Positions 44,454-53,393 of a stretch of DNA of 64,000 nucleotides are shown piece after piece. Location: assembly GCF_017310645.1 (NCBI RefSeq), contig NZ_JAFLRH010000040.1:186001-250000 (forward strand), given 5' to 3'. Every line of letters begins with the position of its first letter. The first letter of the stretch is position 1. The notes beneath the pieces were generated by a model that did no database searches, had not been told where the DNA came from, and saw only the letters and a program-made list of their open reading frames with translations. A program made the translations under genes and the position numbers. Source of the DNA: Paradesulfitobacterium ferrireducens. GTDB lineage: Bacteria; Bacillota; Desulfitobacteriia; Desulfitobacteriales; Desulfitobacteriaceae.

Positions 44454-44482
44454 GAAGGAATAAAGAAAGAATTGTCGAAACA
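44454..44482 (+). promoter_or_regulatory. Candidate sigma-H promoter with a Spo0A box before spo0A
   Basis: GAAGGAATA (44454-44462) fits the sigma-H -35 consensus RnAGGAwWW; 11 bases later GTCGAAACA (44474-44482) fits the -10 roughly, with one key mismatch. It overlaps TGTCGAA (44473-44479), the canonical 0A box. Self-activation through such elements is known for spo0A in B. subtilis. Confidence 0.45.
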
Positions 44483-44518
44483 TTAACAGGATAGGACCCA
44501 CTTAAGGGAGGCAATAGG

Positions 44519-45343
44519 ATGGATAGGTCAATACGCGTATTAGTGGCCGATGATAATCGAGAATTTGTTGAAGTCTTGAAAGAGTACATACAAAGACAAG
44601 ATGATATGAATTTGGTAGGGGCAGCCTATCATGGGAACGAAGCTTTAGATTTGATCTTTCGCGAGTCACCGGATGTCGTTGTGCTGGATATAATCATGCC
44701 TCACTTGGATGGGTTAGGGGTGTTGGAACGGCTCCAGAATGAAGCTGACAAACCCCACGTCATTATCTTAACCGCTTTTGGCCAAGAGAGTATGACTCAG
44801 CGTGCCGTGAATTTGGGAGCCGATTATTACATATTAAAGCCTTTTGATTTGGATACGTTAGGTAAACGGATTCGCCAGCTTTACGAACAAAATTTCGTAT
44901 CTAATCCTGCAACGTCCCTGAATCGTGTCATTAACAGCTCTGGTTTTGCTAACCCTGCCGTTGCCAATTCGGTTTTGCCGCAAATGTCCAGCAAAAACCT
45001 AGAAGTTGAAGTCACGCGCATGATTCATCAAATGGGTGTTCCTGCGCATGTGAAGGGCTATCAATACTTGCGCGATGCCATCGTAAGCGTAGTCCAGGAA
45101 GTTGCTCTTTTAGGAGCAGTGACTAAGGAACTTTATCCGATGATAGCCACAAAATATCAAACCACGCCCAGCCGGGTGGAAAGAGCGATCCGGCATGCAA
45201 TTGAACTGGCTTGGGACCGTGGAAATGTGGATTTTATGAACCGCTTCTTTGGGTATACCATCAATGTCGACCGCGGAAAGCCTACAAATTCCGAGTTCAT
45301 TGCCATGGTTGCCGATAAGCTGAGAATGTCCAAACTGTTTTAA
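44519..45343 (+). CDS. spo0A: Sporulation master regulator Spo0A
   Basis: A 274-residue protein. Receiver domain with the phospho-acceptor Asp57 in [13 protein letters not shown], and the effector domain (Spo0A C-terminal) near residues 155-274 with [24 protein letters not shown] and the recognition helix [15 protein letters not shown]. This is the DNA-binding switch to sporulation. AGGGAGGCAATAGG precedes the ATG. Confidence 0.97.
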   Translation: MDRSIRVLVADDNREFVEVLKEYIQRQDDMNLVGAAYHGNEALDLIFRESPDVVVLDIIMPHLDGLGVLERLQNEADKPHVIILTAFGQESMTQRAVNLGADYYILKPFDLDTLGKRIRQLYEQNFVSNPATSLNRVINSSGFANPAVANSVLPQMSSKNLEVEVTRMIHQMGVPAHVKGYQYLRDAIVSVVQEVALLGAVTKELYPMIATKYQTTPSRVERAIRHAIELAWDRGNVDFMNRFFGYTINVDRGKPTNSEFIAMVADKLRMSKLF

Positions 45344-45344
45344 T

Positions 45345-45395
45345 TTCATGATGTCACGATGAAATTTTCGCGGCCGCTTATTAAGCGGCTCTTGT
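45345..45395 (+). terminator. Paired hairpins after spo0A
   Basis: TTTCAT/ATGAAA (about 45345-45364) and GCCGCTT/AAGCGGC (45373-45389), followed by TCTTGTTA. T tract weak, so termination is only likely. Confidence 0.45.
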
Positions 45396-45414
45396 TATAA
45401 GGGGGCATTTTTGG

Positions 45415-46665
45415 ATGCATGACACTCCGCGGGCCAATAGGCTTCAGATTGCGATTTTCGGACGGCGTAATGCCGGGAAATCTTCACTAATTAATGCTTT
45501 GACTCATCAGGAGATTGCACTGGTATCAGAGACACCGGGTACAACGACCGATCCGGTCTTTAAAGCAATGGAAATTTTGCCGCTGGGTCCGGTATTGCTA
45601 ATTGATACAGCGGGGATTGATGATGAGGGAGTTTTAGGGGAACTGCGCACCGCCCGAACCTGGAGGGTGCTGGACCAGGCAGACTTGGTGCTTTTAGTTG
45701 TGGATAGCGTTAATAGAGATCTAACTCATCGGTTAGGGGATTATGAGCGGGAAATCATCGGCCGTTGCCAAGAACGAAAGATCCCGGTGATTGGGGTATT
45801 AAATAAAATCGATCTAACGGATCAGCTGATTCTATCGGAAATGACGGTACTCAAAGCCGGCCTGGGCATTCCATGGGCGGCTGTTAGTGCTACTGAAAGC
45901 GAAGGAATGGAAGAACTGATCCGGCTTATGATCGCCCACGCTCCCCGGAATTGGGATGAACCGGTACTGGCTGGGGATTTGGTTTCTAAAGGGGAGCTGG
46001 TCGTGCTGGTTACCCCCATTGATGCCTCGGCTCCCAAAGGACGGCTGATTCTGCCCCAGGTCCAGACCATTCGTGATTTGCTGGATCATGATCTCTGGAC
46101 CTTGGTGGTCAAAGAAACCGAATTGGAGGAACTGCTGGCCCAAGTCTCACCCAAACCCGCGCTGGTGATTACCGATTCCCAAGTCTTTCCCCTGGTTGAG
46201 CGCCTGACTCCTCCGGAAATCAAGCTGACTTCATTTTCGATCTTAATGGCGCGCGCCAAAGGAGATTTGGGGACATTAGTCCGGGGAGCGTTAGCGATTG
46301 CTGATCTGCGGCCCGGTGACCGGGTCTTGATTGCCGAGGGGTGCACCCATCACCGCACGGATGATGATATCGGCAAGGTGAAAATACCGCGCTGGCTTGA
46401 GCAGAGAGTGGGAGAAACCCTTGAATTTACCTGGGCCAGCGGCACGAGCCTCCCGCCGGATTTAGAATCCTACCGATTAATCGTGCACTGCGGCGCCTGT
46501 ATGCTTAATAAGCGCGAGATGCTTTCCCGGATCATGCATGCTCAACAGGCCCAAGTTCCTATCGTCAACTACGGCGTGTGCATCGCCTATCTGCACGGGA
46601 TACTTCCGCGAGTCTTATCCCCGTTCCCGGAGGTACGAAGGCTACTGGGGAACAGTCTTGAGTAA
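45415..46665 (+). CDS. hydF: [FeFe]-hydrogenase H-cluster maturation GTPase HydF
   Basis: A 416-residue protein. N-terminal GTPase: P-loop GRRNAGKSS (residues 16-24), switch ETPGTTTDP, DTAGID and NKIDL. C-terminal domain with Fe-S ligands: CTHH (EGCTHHRTDD) and HCGAC. HydF is the scaffold that transfers the 2Fe subcluster to hydrogenase. hydG follows with a short overlap. Partner maturase HydE is not in this window. Confidence 0.95.
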   Translation: MHDTPRANRLQIAIFGRRNAGKSSLINALTHQEIALVSETPGTTTDPVFKAMEILPLGPVLLIDTAGIDDEGVLGELRTARTWRVLDQADLVLLVVDSVNRDLTHRLGDYEREIIGRCQERKIPVIGVLNKIDLTDQLILSEMTVLKAGLGIPWAAVSATESEGMEELIRLMIAHAPRNWDEPVLAGDLVSKGELVVLVTPIDASAPKGRLILPQVQTIRDLLDHDLWTLVVKETELEELLAQVSPKPALVITDSQVFPLVERLTPPEIKLTSFSILMARAKGDLGTLVRGALAIADLRPGDRVLIAEGCTHHRTDDDIGKVKIPRWLEQRVGETLEFTWASGTSLPPDLESYRLIVHCGACMLNKREMLSRIMHAQQAQVPIVNYGVCIAYLHGILPRVLSPFPEVRRLLGNSLE

Positions 46666-48097
46666 TATATTAACTGTAGGAGATGAGGATTTCTTGGAAA
46701 GAGAACGGGCAGACTTTATCAACGAGTCTGAGATTCAGGACATTCTGGCGCAGGCTCGCGTGGCCGGTCCGGAGGAAGCGCACAGAATCCTGGACAAGGC
46801 GGAACACGGAAAAGGTCTCAGGGCTGAAGAGGCGGCGGTGCTCTTAGAATTAGCGGATTCAGAACTCTTAAAGCGCATGTATCACCTGGCTGCAGTGATT
46901 AAAGAGAAGATTTACGGCAAGCGGGTGGTTTTATTTGCTCCGATCTATATTAGCAATTTTTGCGTCAATAACTGCCGTTATTGCGGGTATCGCCATCAGA
47001 ACGAGCTCAACCGCCGCCGCCTGAGTATGGAGGAATTGGCGGACGAGGTCAGGATTTTGGAAAGTTTGGGTCATAAGCGTCTGGCCTTGGAATGTGGGGA
47101 AGACCCGGTTCAGGCTCCCATCGAGTATGTCCTGGAGGCCATCCGCACCATCTATCAGGTGAAGGAGGAAAACGGAAGCATTCGCCGGGTCAATGTCAAT
47201 ATCGCGGCCACCACGGTGGATGAATACCGTTTATTAAAAGAGGCGGGAATCGGTACCTATATTCTGTTCCAAGAAAGTTATCACCGGGAGACCTATACCA
47301 AAGTTCATCCGTCCGGCCCGAAACGGGATTATGACTGGCATACGACGGCCATGGACCGGGCCATGACCGGTGGCATTGATGACGTGGGCTTAGGGATTTT
47401 GTTCGGGCTTTATGATCATAAGTTTGAGCTGATTGCCTTGCTTAAGCATGCGGAGCATTTGGAAGAGCGGTTTGGCGTGGGCCCGCATACCGTGTCTTTC
47501 CCCCGGCTAAAACCGGCCCAGGGAGTGGAAATGGGACAATTCTCCTTGGTTCAGGATGATGATTTCCGCAAGCTGATTGCCATTACGCGCTTGGCTTTGC
47601 CTTATACCGGAATCATTTTATCCACAAGGGAAAAAGCTGAACTACGGGATGAATTGATTAATCAGGGTGTATCTCAGATTAGTGCGGGCTCCTGCACCGG
47701 CGTCGGCGGTTATAGTCAGGAACATGCTAAGCAGCTGGTTAAGCAGCTTGATCCGCAATTTACGGTGGAAGACGTGCGGACACCGGACGAAACCCTGCAG
47801 AGCGTGTGCCGGGCCGGATTTATCCCGAGCTATTGCACTGCCTGCTACCGTCAGGGGAGGACGGGTGACCGCTTTATGGCTTTGGCCAAAAGCGGGCAAA
47901 TCCAGAACGTGTGCCAGCCCAATGCAATATTGACTTTTAAAGAGTTTTTACTTGACTACGCTTCTCCCGAGTTAAAAAGGATCGGGGAGCAAACGATTCA
48001 GGCCCATTTGGAGCAGATCGCCGATCCGCGTATCCGAGCTCTCACCGTAGAAAGACTTGGGCGGATTACGGCGGGAGAGCGGGATTTTTACTTTTAA
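46658..48097 (+). CDS. hydG: [FeFe]-hydrogenase H-cluster radical SAM maturase HydG
   Basis: A 479-residue protein if read from TTG 46658 (GGGG seven bases upstream, overlapping hydF by eight bases); TTG 46694 is a second option. Radical SAM motif CVNNCRYC (Cys102/106/109), and the C-terminal CTAC plus distant Cys in QIQNVCQPN that hold the second cluster. HydG cleaves tyrosine to produce the CO and CN- ligands. It pairs with HydF. Start choice is uncertain; family is not. Confidence 0.93.
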   Translation: MSNILTVGDEDFLERERADFINESEIQDILAQARVAGPEEAHRILDKAEHGKGLRAEEAAVLLELADSELLKRMYHLAAVIKEKIYGKRVVLFAPIYISNFCVNNCRYCGYRHQNELNRRRLSMEELADEVRILESLGHKRLALECGEDPVQAPIEYVLEAIRTIYQVKEENGSIRRVNVNIAATTVDEYRLLKEAGIGTYILFQESYHRETYTKVHPSGPKRDYDWHTTAMDRAMTGGIDDVGLGILFGLYDHKFELIALLKHAEHLEERFGVGPHTVSFPRLKPAQGVEMGQFSLVQDDDFRKLIAITRLALPYTGIILSTREKAELRDELINQGVSQISAGSCTGVGGYSQEHAKQLVKQLDPQFTVEDVRTPDETLQSVCRAGFIPSYCTACYRQGRTGDRFMALAKSGQIQNVCQPNAILTFKEFLLDYASPELKRIGEQTIQAHLEQIADPRIRALTVERLGRITAGERDFYF

Positions 48098-48116
48098 CCT
48101 AGGGGGAGTTACCGGT

Positions 48117-48644
48117 ATGGACTTGAAAGAAAAACGCCTTGACGGAGAAGTCTTGTTCGAGGGACGCATTCTGCGGCTGGAACGGGACCGGGTGGAACTG
48201 CCCAATGGACAGGAGTCTATGCGGGAAGTTGTGCGTCATCCGGGGGCCGTGGCTATTGTGGCTTTGAAAGGGGAAGAGCTGCTGTTGGTGCGCCAGTTCC
48301 GCTATGCTCCCGGGTGCGAATTGTTGGAGATTCCGGCCGGAAAACTGGACCCGGGAGAATCCCCCAGGGCTTGCGCCGAACGGGAATTGCGTGAGGAAAC
48401 AGGCTATCGCGGGAGTCTCGAACGGCTGGGGACTTTTTATATGACCCCGGGTTATACCGATGAAGTGATTCATATTTTCTACGCCACAGACCTGGTGTAC
48501 GATCCCCTGCGCCAGGATGAAGACGAATTTCTGGAGGTGGAGAGTATTCCTTGGTCCAGGGCTTTGACCATGGCGGCTCAAGGGGAATTTAATGACGGTA
48601 AAACCGCTCTTGGAATACTCTTAGTACAGGAGAAACTCAAGTGA
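48117..48644 (+). CDS. Nudix hydrolase, ADP-ribose pyrophosphatase type
   Basis: A 175-residue protein from ATG 48117 with GGGGGAGTTACC before it. Nudix box GKLDPGESPRACAERELREETG (G-x5-E-x7-REUxEExG), with IPAGKLD upstream as in NudF/ADP-ribose pyrophosphatases. It overlaps the EndoQ-like gene by four bases. Likely cleaves ADP-ribose-like nucleotides; the real substrate is not visible. Confidence 0.9.
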   Translation: MDLKEKRLDGEVLFEGRILRLERDRVELPNGQESMREVVRHPGAVAIVALKGEELLLVRQFRYAPGCELLEIPAGKLDPGESPRACAERELREETGYRGSLERLGTFYMTPGYTDEVIHIFYATDLVYDPLRQDEDEFLEVESIPWSRALTMAAQGEFNDGKTALGILLVQEKLK

Positions 48645-49783
48645 TTTATGCGGACTTGCACATACATATCGGGCAGAGCCTGGATGGGCGAGCGGTCAAA
48701 ATAACCGCCGCCAAATCTCTGAGCCTGCCCAATATTATCGAGACAGCCCAGGAAGTGAAAGGCCTGTCACTAATTGGAGTTGTTGATGCCCAATCTCCGG
48801 GCGTACGCAGGGATTTGACGGCACTCCTCAGTGCAGGGGTCTTGCATCCGCACAGCGGCGGCGGGTATACAACCGGCAAACTGACGCTCATCCCGGGGAC
48901 GGAAATTGAATTGAAGGCAGGAACAGGCAGCGCTCATTTCCTGGCCTTTTTTCCTGCGCTTGAGCAGCTTGAGCGCTATGCCAGACGCTTAAGCCCCTAT
49001 GTCAAGAACTTGCAATTAAGCTCGCAGAGGGCGTATCTAGCCGTGCCGGATTGGCTGGAGATTGTACAGGAGACCGGAGGGATCTGGCTTCCGGCCCATG
49101 CCTTCACCCCGCATAAGGGGATCTACGGGAACTGCTGCCGCCGTCTGGCCGAGGTTCTGCCAGTGCTTCCCCAAGCGCTGGAAATCGGCTTGAGTGCAGA
49201 CCGCTCTATGGCCTTGTCTGTAAGTGAACTGCAAGGGGTGCAGCTGTTCAGTAATTCCGACGCCCATTCCCTGCCTAATATTGCGCGCGAGTATAACGCC
49301 CTCCGTTTGGGAGACAATTCCTTTCAGGGACTGGAAGACCTGTTCGCAGGCAGGGCCGGGGAAATCACGGGCAACTATGGTCTGCCTCCGATCGTCGGCA
49401 AATATCATCGTACCTACTGTCTGGTGTGTGAGCAGGTAGTGGAGGAAGAACCGCCCCGATTAACCTGCCCCCGCTGCGGCAGCAGCAAGGTGGTCATGGG
49501 AGTCCTGGACCGTTTGCGGGTGATTGCCGACAGAATTCCTCCGGATGATTTCCGCTACCACTATCAGGTGCCGCTAAGCCAGCTTCCCGGGATTGGACCT
49601 AAGACCTACGCCCATTTACTGAAAGCCTTCGGCACGGAAATGGCTGTACTGCATGATGCGCCTGAAGGGGATCTGGCCCGGGCAGGCGGGGAGAAAGCTG
49701 CTTACTGGATTATGAAAGCCCGCTCCGGAGAGCTTAATTTCAGTCCCGGCGGGGGCGGTATTTTCGGGCATGTCAAAATGTAA
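48641..49783 (+). CDS. EndoQ-like PHP/zinc-ribbon/HhH nuclease
   Basis: A 380-residue protein with GTG start overlapping the previous stop. N-terminal PHP phosphoesterase (YADLHIHIG) with further PHP histidines (WLPAHAFTPHKGIYG; SNSDAHSLPNIAREY). Around residue 265-285 a zinc ribbon CLVCEQ...CPRCGSS, then a helix-hairpin-helix LPGIGPKTYAHLLKAFG near 314-330. This matches the EndoQ family, which nicks DNA at deaminated bases (uracil, hypoxanthine). The function is a family inference. Confidence 0.85.
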   Translation: MIYADLHIHIGQSLDGRAVKITAAKSLSLPNIIETAQEVKGLSLIGVVDAQSPGVRRDLTALLSAGVLHPHSGGGYTTGKLTLIPGTEIELKAGTGSAHFLAFFPALEQLERYARRLSPYVKNLQLSSQRAYLAVPDWLEIVQETGGIWLPAHAFTPHKGIYGNCCRRLAEVLPVLPQALEIGLSADRSMALSVSELQGVQLFSNSDAHSLPNIAREYNALRLGDNSFQGLEDLFAGRAGEITGNYGLPPIVGKYHRTYCLVCEQVVEEEPPRLTCPRCGSSKVVMGVLDRLRVIADRIPPDDFRYHYQVPLSQLPGIGPKTYAHLLKAFGTEMAVLHDAPEGDLARAGGEKAAYWIMKARSGELNFSPGGGGIFGHVKM

Positions 49784-49852
49784 ACTGTGGACATACTTTT
49801 CCCTGGCTCTGAATAAACATGTCCTAGAAACCTGCGGGAGGAGCAAAAGGCC

Positions 49853-50452
49853 ATGTGGACGAAGCTGGGGGAGCATATCAAGCAGTATTGGGTGATTTAT
49901 TTAACGCTTTCCTGTGTTTATTTAGCGGGAGTGATTTTTGGAGCGGTTGGGGTAGAGGCTTTGGGGGTTTCGGAACAGGGCCAGCTGGCGAAATTTTTGG
50001 ATTCCTTGCTCCAAAGCCAGCCGACGGCCTTAGATTCCGGCTTCCTGGAGCAACTGGCCAGGGATACGTTTATTATGATGGCGGGAATCTGGGTCTTGGG
50101 GCTCACGGTGATCGGCGCCCCCTTGATTTACTTGATCGTCTTTACCCGTGGCTTTATTCTCGGGTTTACCGTTAGTTTTTTCATAGAAGCTAAAGGCTTG
50201 CTCGGTTTGGCTTTGACCCTGGTGTCCGTGTTCATCCCGTCCTTATTCGTAATACCTCTATTGCTGCTGGGGGCAGGGCTGGCGACCGTCTTTTCCGTTT
50301 TGCTCTTAAGAGGAAAGAACAGCGGTCAGTCCCTCAGGGGGGAATTTCTTTATTACAGTATGGCGGCGGCTTTGGTTTCCCTGGGTGCGGTAGCCGCCGG
50401 AGTGACACAGGGGTATTTTTCTTTGCTGGGGGTGCGGTTGTTTCTCGGGTAA
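49853..50452 (+). CDS. spoIIM: Stage II sporulation protein M
   Basis: A 199-residue protein with five or so membrane helices, typical SpoIIM size. Motifs VYLAGVIFGAVGVEAL at the start, IYLIVFTRGFILGFTVSFF and FIPSLFVIPLLLLGAG. It works with SpoIID and SpoIIP in septum thinning and engulfment. AGGAGCAAAAGGCC precedes the ATG. Confidence 0.9.
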   Translation: MWTKLGEHIKQYWVIYLTLSCVYLAGVIFGAVGVEALGVSEQGQLAKFLDSLLQSQPTALDSGFLEQLARDTFIMMAGIWVLGLTVIGAPLIYLIVFTRGFILGFTVSFFIEAKGLLGLALTLVSVFIPSLFVIPLLLLGAGLATVFSVLLLRGKNSGQSLRGEFLYYSMAAALVSLGAVAAGVTQGYFSLLGVRLFLG

Positions 50453-50507
50453 TTCTTAAAAATGTTTTATAGGAAATTGAATGACTTTTAACTTTTACGC
50501 AGAAAAT

Positions 50508-50537
50508 AAGGGAGTGTTCGCTCCCTTTTGTTTTTTA
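50508..50537 (+). terminator. Rho-independent terminator after spoIIM
   Basis: AAGGGAG (50508-50514) pairs with CTCCCTT (50521-50527) around TGTTCG, followed by TTGTTTTTTA. The tail overlaps the -35 of the next promoter. Confidence 0.75.
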
Positions 50538-50555
50538 TATCACTTCAGTTATAAT
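50528..50555 (+). promoter_or_regulatory. Probable promoter for ald
   Basis: TTGTTT (50528-50533), 16 bases, TATAAT (50550-50555). Good -10, weaker -35. Confidence 0.5.
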
Positions 50556-50578
50556 TTACTAATAGGGGGTTAGTTAAA

Positions 50579-51694
50579 ATGATTATCGGCTGTCCGAAAG
50601 AAATCAAGAATAACGAAAACAGGGTTGCAATCACTCCGGGCGGAGTGCACGACTTTGTTCAGTCCGGACATAAGGTGCTGGTCGAGAAGTCGGCCGGGGA
50701 AGGAAGCGGTATCCGGGATGAGGAGTATACGGCGGCCGGTGCTCAGATTGTCAATTCAGCTGCTGAGGCCTGGGGCGCGGATATGGTGATTAAGGTCAAA
50801 GAGCCCCTGGCTCAAGAGTATAATTTCTTTAGAGACGGTCAGATTTTATTTACTTACCTTCATCTCGCACCTGAACCAGAACTAACCAAAGCTTTAATGG
50901 ATAACAAGGTTGTGGCCGTCGCTTATGAAACGATTCAGCTGGATAACGGATCCTTGCCTCTGCTCGTTCCGATGAGTGAAGTGGCCGGAAGAATGTCCAT
51001 CCAAATCGGAGCCCAGTTCCTGGAAAAACCCCACGGGGGCAAAGGGGTGCTGTTAGGCGGTGTTCCAGGAGTGCCGCCCGCTCATGTAACGATTGTGGGC
51101 GGTGGGATTGTGGGAACCAACGCCGCCAAGATGGCAGTCGGCTTAGGTGCGGATGTGACCATTCTGGAGAAGAATCCCCAGCGCTTGCGCGAACTGGATG
51201 ATTTGTTTAACGGGCGTGCCAAAACGCTCATGTCCAATACTTATAACATTCGCAACGCTGTGGCTCAGGCTGATCTATTGGTGGGGGCGGTTCTGATTCC
51301 GGGTGCACGCGCTCCGCGCCTGGTCACGGAAGATATGGTGAAAAGCATGACCCCGGGAAGTGTGATCGTGGATGTGGCGATTGACCAAGGGGGCAGCATT
51401 GAAACGATTGACCGGGTGACCACGCACAGTGATCCTACCTTTGTCAAGCACGGGGTGGTCCATTATAGTGTGGCCAATATGCCGGGCGCGGTTGCCAGAA
51501 CATCGACCTTTGCCCTGACCAATGCGACCCTTTCTTATGCTCTGGAAATTTCAAATAAAGGCTATCTGAAAGCGATTAACGAAAACCGGGCGTTGCGCAA
51601 GGGAGTCAATGTGATTAATGGCAAACTGACGTATAAGGCTGTGGCCGCGTCGCTCAATATTCCTTACACCCCGTTGGAGGAAGCGCTGATGTAA
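50579..51694 (+). CDS. ald: Alanine dehydrogenase
   Basis: A 371-residue protein of normal Ald length. [20 protein letters not shown] at the start, catalytic Lys in VKVKEPL, His in [13 protein letters not shown] motif [21 protein letters not shown], and substrate-site [14 protein letters not shown]. It catalyses L-alanine + NAD+ to pyruvate, ammonium and NADH; in spore formers it is induced by alanine and has a role in sporulation and germination. Confidence 0.96.
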   Translation: MIIGCPKEIKNNENRVAITPGGVHDFVQSGHKVLVEKSAGEGSGIRDEEYTAAGAQIVNSAAEAWGADMVIKVKEPLAQEYNFFRDGQILFTYLHLAPEPELTKALMDNKVVAVAYETIQLDNGSLPLLVPMSEVAGRMSIQIGAQFLEKPHGGKGVLLGGVPGVPPAHVTIVGGGIVGTNAAKMAVGLGADVTILEKNPQRLRELDDLFNGRAKTLMSNTYNIRNAVAQADLLVGAVLIPGARAPRLVTEDMVKSMTPGSVIVDVAIDQGGSIETIDRVTTHSDPTFVKHGVVHYSVANMPGAVARTSTFALTNATLSYALEISNKGYLKAINENRALRKGVNVINGKLTYKAVAASLNIPYTPLEEALM

Positions 51695-51725
51695 AGAATG
51701 AGAAAGTATCCGGCACTCTTCTTTA

Positions 51726-51928
51726 CCCGCTCACCACGCGCCGGAGCTGTTCGCTTGTCGACTCTGCTACCGCGCCAAACCTTTGGGTAATACCTGGATT
51801 GAAATCCACTTGCTAATGCCCTGCCGGGCGCAAGTGGCGTTAGTCCACACCGTGGACTAACGTGTGGCGCGGCTTCACGCTTCGTCGACTACGCTCTCGA
51901 CGCTCCTCTGCTCGAACGGTTCGCTAAG
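51726..51928. repeat. Hairpin-rich dispersed element, copy B (inverted to 39008-39274)
   Basis: Occupies most of the 384-base gap between ald and the DUF4227-like gene. Contains a 10-bp perfect hairpin GTTAGTCCAC/GTGGACTAAC (51839-51861) and the 29-base segment at 51900-51928 that matches copy A in inverted form (27 of 29 bases), plus CCCGCTCACC and AGCTGTTCGC. Not a gene; no ribosome site or long frame. Confidence 0.65.
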
Positions 51929-52078
51929 TAAGGAAGAGTGCCTGGTACGATCGTTTTTAAGTTTTTTGCTCTCTGCTGTGGTGTGGCAGGGAGTTTTTTT
52001 TGTCACTAATTTCCTAGGAAGTAGAAGGCTTGAGACGTGCTTTCCCGGCATAAATTCTTATGGATGGGGGGGAGAGGG

Positions 52079-52300
52079 ATGCGTCAAGCCGGAGTGCGCG
52101 AGGTGATTCTTTACGTTGGCAGAGTGTTCTTGCTGCTTTTATTATTGGCCGTCCTCTTGCCGAAGCTGGCCGGGATTGCCAACACCTGGCTGGGTTCTGT
52201 CGGCCGCGATGAAGAAAAGCCAAGCGGGAATCCCATGCGGGTGGAAAAGCTGCCCCTAAGTGAATTTGTGCTTCATCTGTTCACCGGGAATGAACGTTAA
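52079..52300 (+). CDS. DUF4227-like small membrane protein
   Basis: A 73-residue protein starting at ATG 52079, with GGGGGG just upstream; ATG 52064 is another option. A single hydrophobic stretch (VFLLLLLLAVLLPKLAGI) is followed by a charged tail ending in VLHLFTGNER. This resembles YqzK (DUF4227), which precedes xerD in B. subtilis; here it also precedes xerD. Function unknown. Confidence 0.65.
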   Translation: MRQAGVREVILYVGRVFLLLLLLAVLLPKLAGIANTWLGSVGRDEEKPSGNPMRVEKLPLSEFVLHLFTGNER

Positions 52301-52359
52301 AGGAAAAACAGGAAAAAATCCTTCCCGTGTAGAATTTAACTGGCAGGGGGAGGATAAGC

Positions 52360-53253
52360 ATGAAGCACTCGAGCCTTCTCAAAAGCTATTTGAACTTTCT
52401 CTATGTGGAAAGGGGTTTGGCGGAGAATACCCGTGAAGCCTATGCCCGGGATTTGCGGCGGCTGGAAGAGTTTCTGGAGCGCAAGGGCAAAAACCCGGGT
52501 GATTGTGATGCCAATGATTTGTTTGTCTTCCTATTGGAACTAAAGAAAGAAGGCATGGCGGCACGCACAGTGGCACGGGTCACGGCTGCGCTGAGGGGTT
52601 TTTTTGCCTTTCTGGAGGCGGAAGGATTACGTGCGGATGATCCAACGCCCTATTTAACCAGCCCTAAACTAAATGAAGTGATCCCAAGGGTGTTGTCTGA
52701 GAAGACAATGGACAAACTATTAACTGACAAGCTTGAGGCCGGGGAGTTAGCCGTCCGTGACCGGGCGATTATGGAGGTCTTTTATAGCAGCGGCTTGCGA
52801 GTGTCGGAGTTAACCACGGTGCGGATAAATGATATTGAACTGGAGCTTGGGTACGTTAAATGCCGCGGCAAGGGAGGAAAGGAGCGGATTGTTCCCCTGG
52901 GGGAAGAAGCCGTGGCCGCTTTGCGCAGGTATCTGGGGAAGGCACGCCCGCTCTTGACCAAAGGGAGAAGCGTTGAGACCTTGTTTCTGAATGCCCATGG
53001 CCGGGCACTCACCCGCCAGGGAGTGTGGCTGATCCTTAAGAACTGGGCCAAAAGCCACGGCATCGAGGAAAATATTTACCCGCACATGCTGCGCCATACC
53101 TTTGCCACCCATCTTCTGGAGCACGGAGCGGATCTGAGGTCTGTGCAGGAAATGCTTGGGCATGCCGACATCGCGACTACCCAGGTGTATACACATTTGA
53201 CGCGCAAGCGCCTGCTGGAGGTGTTCCGGCAAGCGCACCCGCGCGCGGATTGA
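52360..53253 (+). CDS. xerD: Site-specific tyrosine recombinase XerD
   Basis: A 297-residue protein. N-terminal SAM-like binding domain (LLKSYLNFLYVERGLAENTREAYARDL), then catalytic core with Arg in SSGLRVSELT, Lys in CRGKGGKERIVPL, HxxR in HMLRHTFATHLLEHGADL, His in LGHADIATTQVYTHL and the active Tyr there. It resolves chromosome dimers at dif with XerC/RipX partner. Its stop codon is the first base triplet of the dispersed repeat. Confidence 0.94.
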   Translation: MKHSSLLKSYLNFLYVERGLAENTREAYARDLRRLEEFLERKGKNPGDCDANDLFVFLLELKKEGMAARTVARVTAALRGFFAFLEAEGLRADDPTPYLTSPKLNEVIPRVLSEKTMDKLLTDKLEAGELAVRDRAIMEVFYSSGLRVSELTTVRINDIELELGYVKCRGKGGKERIVPLGEEAVAALRRYLGKARPLLTKGRSVETLFLNAHGRALTRQGVWLILKNWAKSHGIEENIYPHMLRHTFATHLLEHGADLRSVQEMLGHADIATTQVYTHLTRKRLLEVFRQAHPRAD

Positions 53254-53382
53254 ACGAGACTTCATTCAGAGGGGAAATCAAGTCCCACTGAATGTTAGTC
53301 GAGTCCATACTGGACTTAACCGCCCTTTGGCACCCGCCGCCTATAGAGGCGGGGGACTTAGGGCGGGTTGGTTTAGTGTTAA
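53251..53382 (+). repeat. Structured dispersed repeat, copy 2 (after xerD)
   Basis: Same element as 18711-18906, without the ~64-base insert. It starts with the xerD TGA stop and ends in GTGTTAA just before the AAGGAGGG of deoB. Nested stems: AACCGCCCT with AGGGCGGGTT, and CCGCC/GGCGG inside. It separates xerD from the nucleoside operon. Confidence 0.7.
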
Positions 53383-53393
53383 GGAGGGATTTC

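Noticed and set aside
44000..45343. Looked for a full set of phosphorelay genes (spo0B, spo0F) or a histidine kinase near the response regulator and spo0A
   Set aside because: None present in the window; the 19086 protein has no kinase partner nearby.
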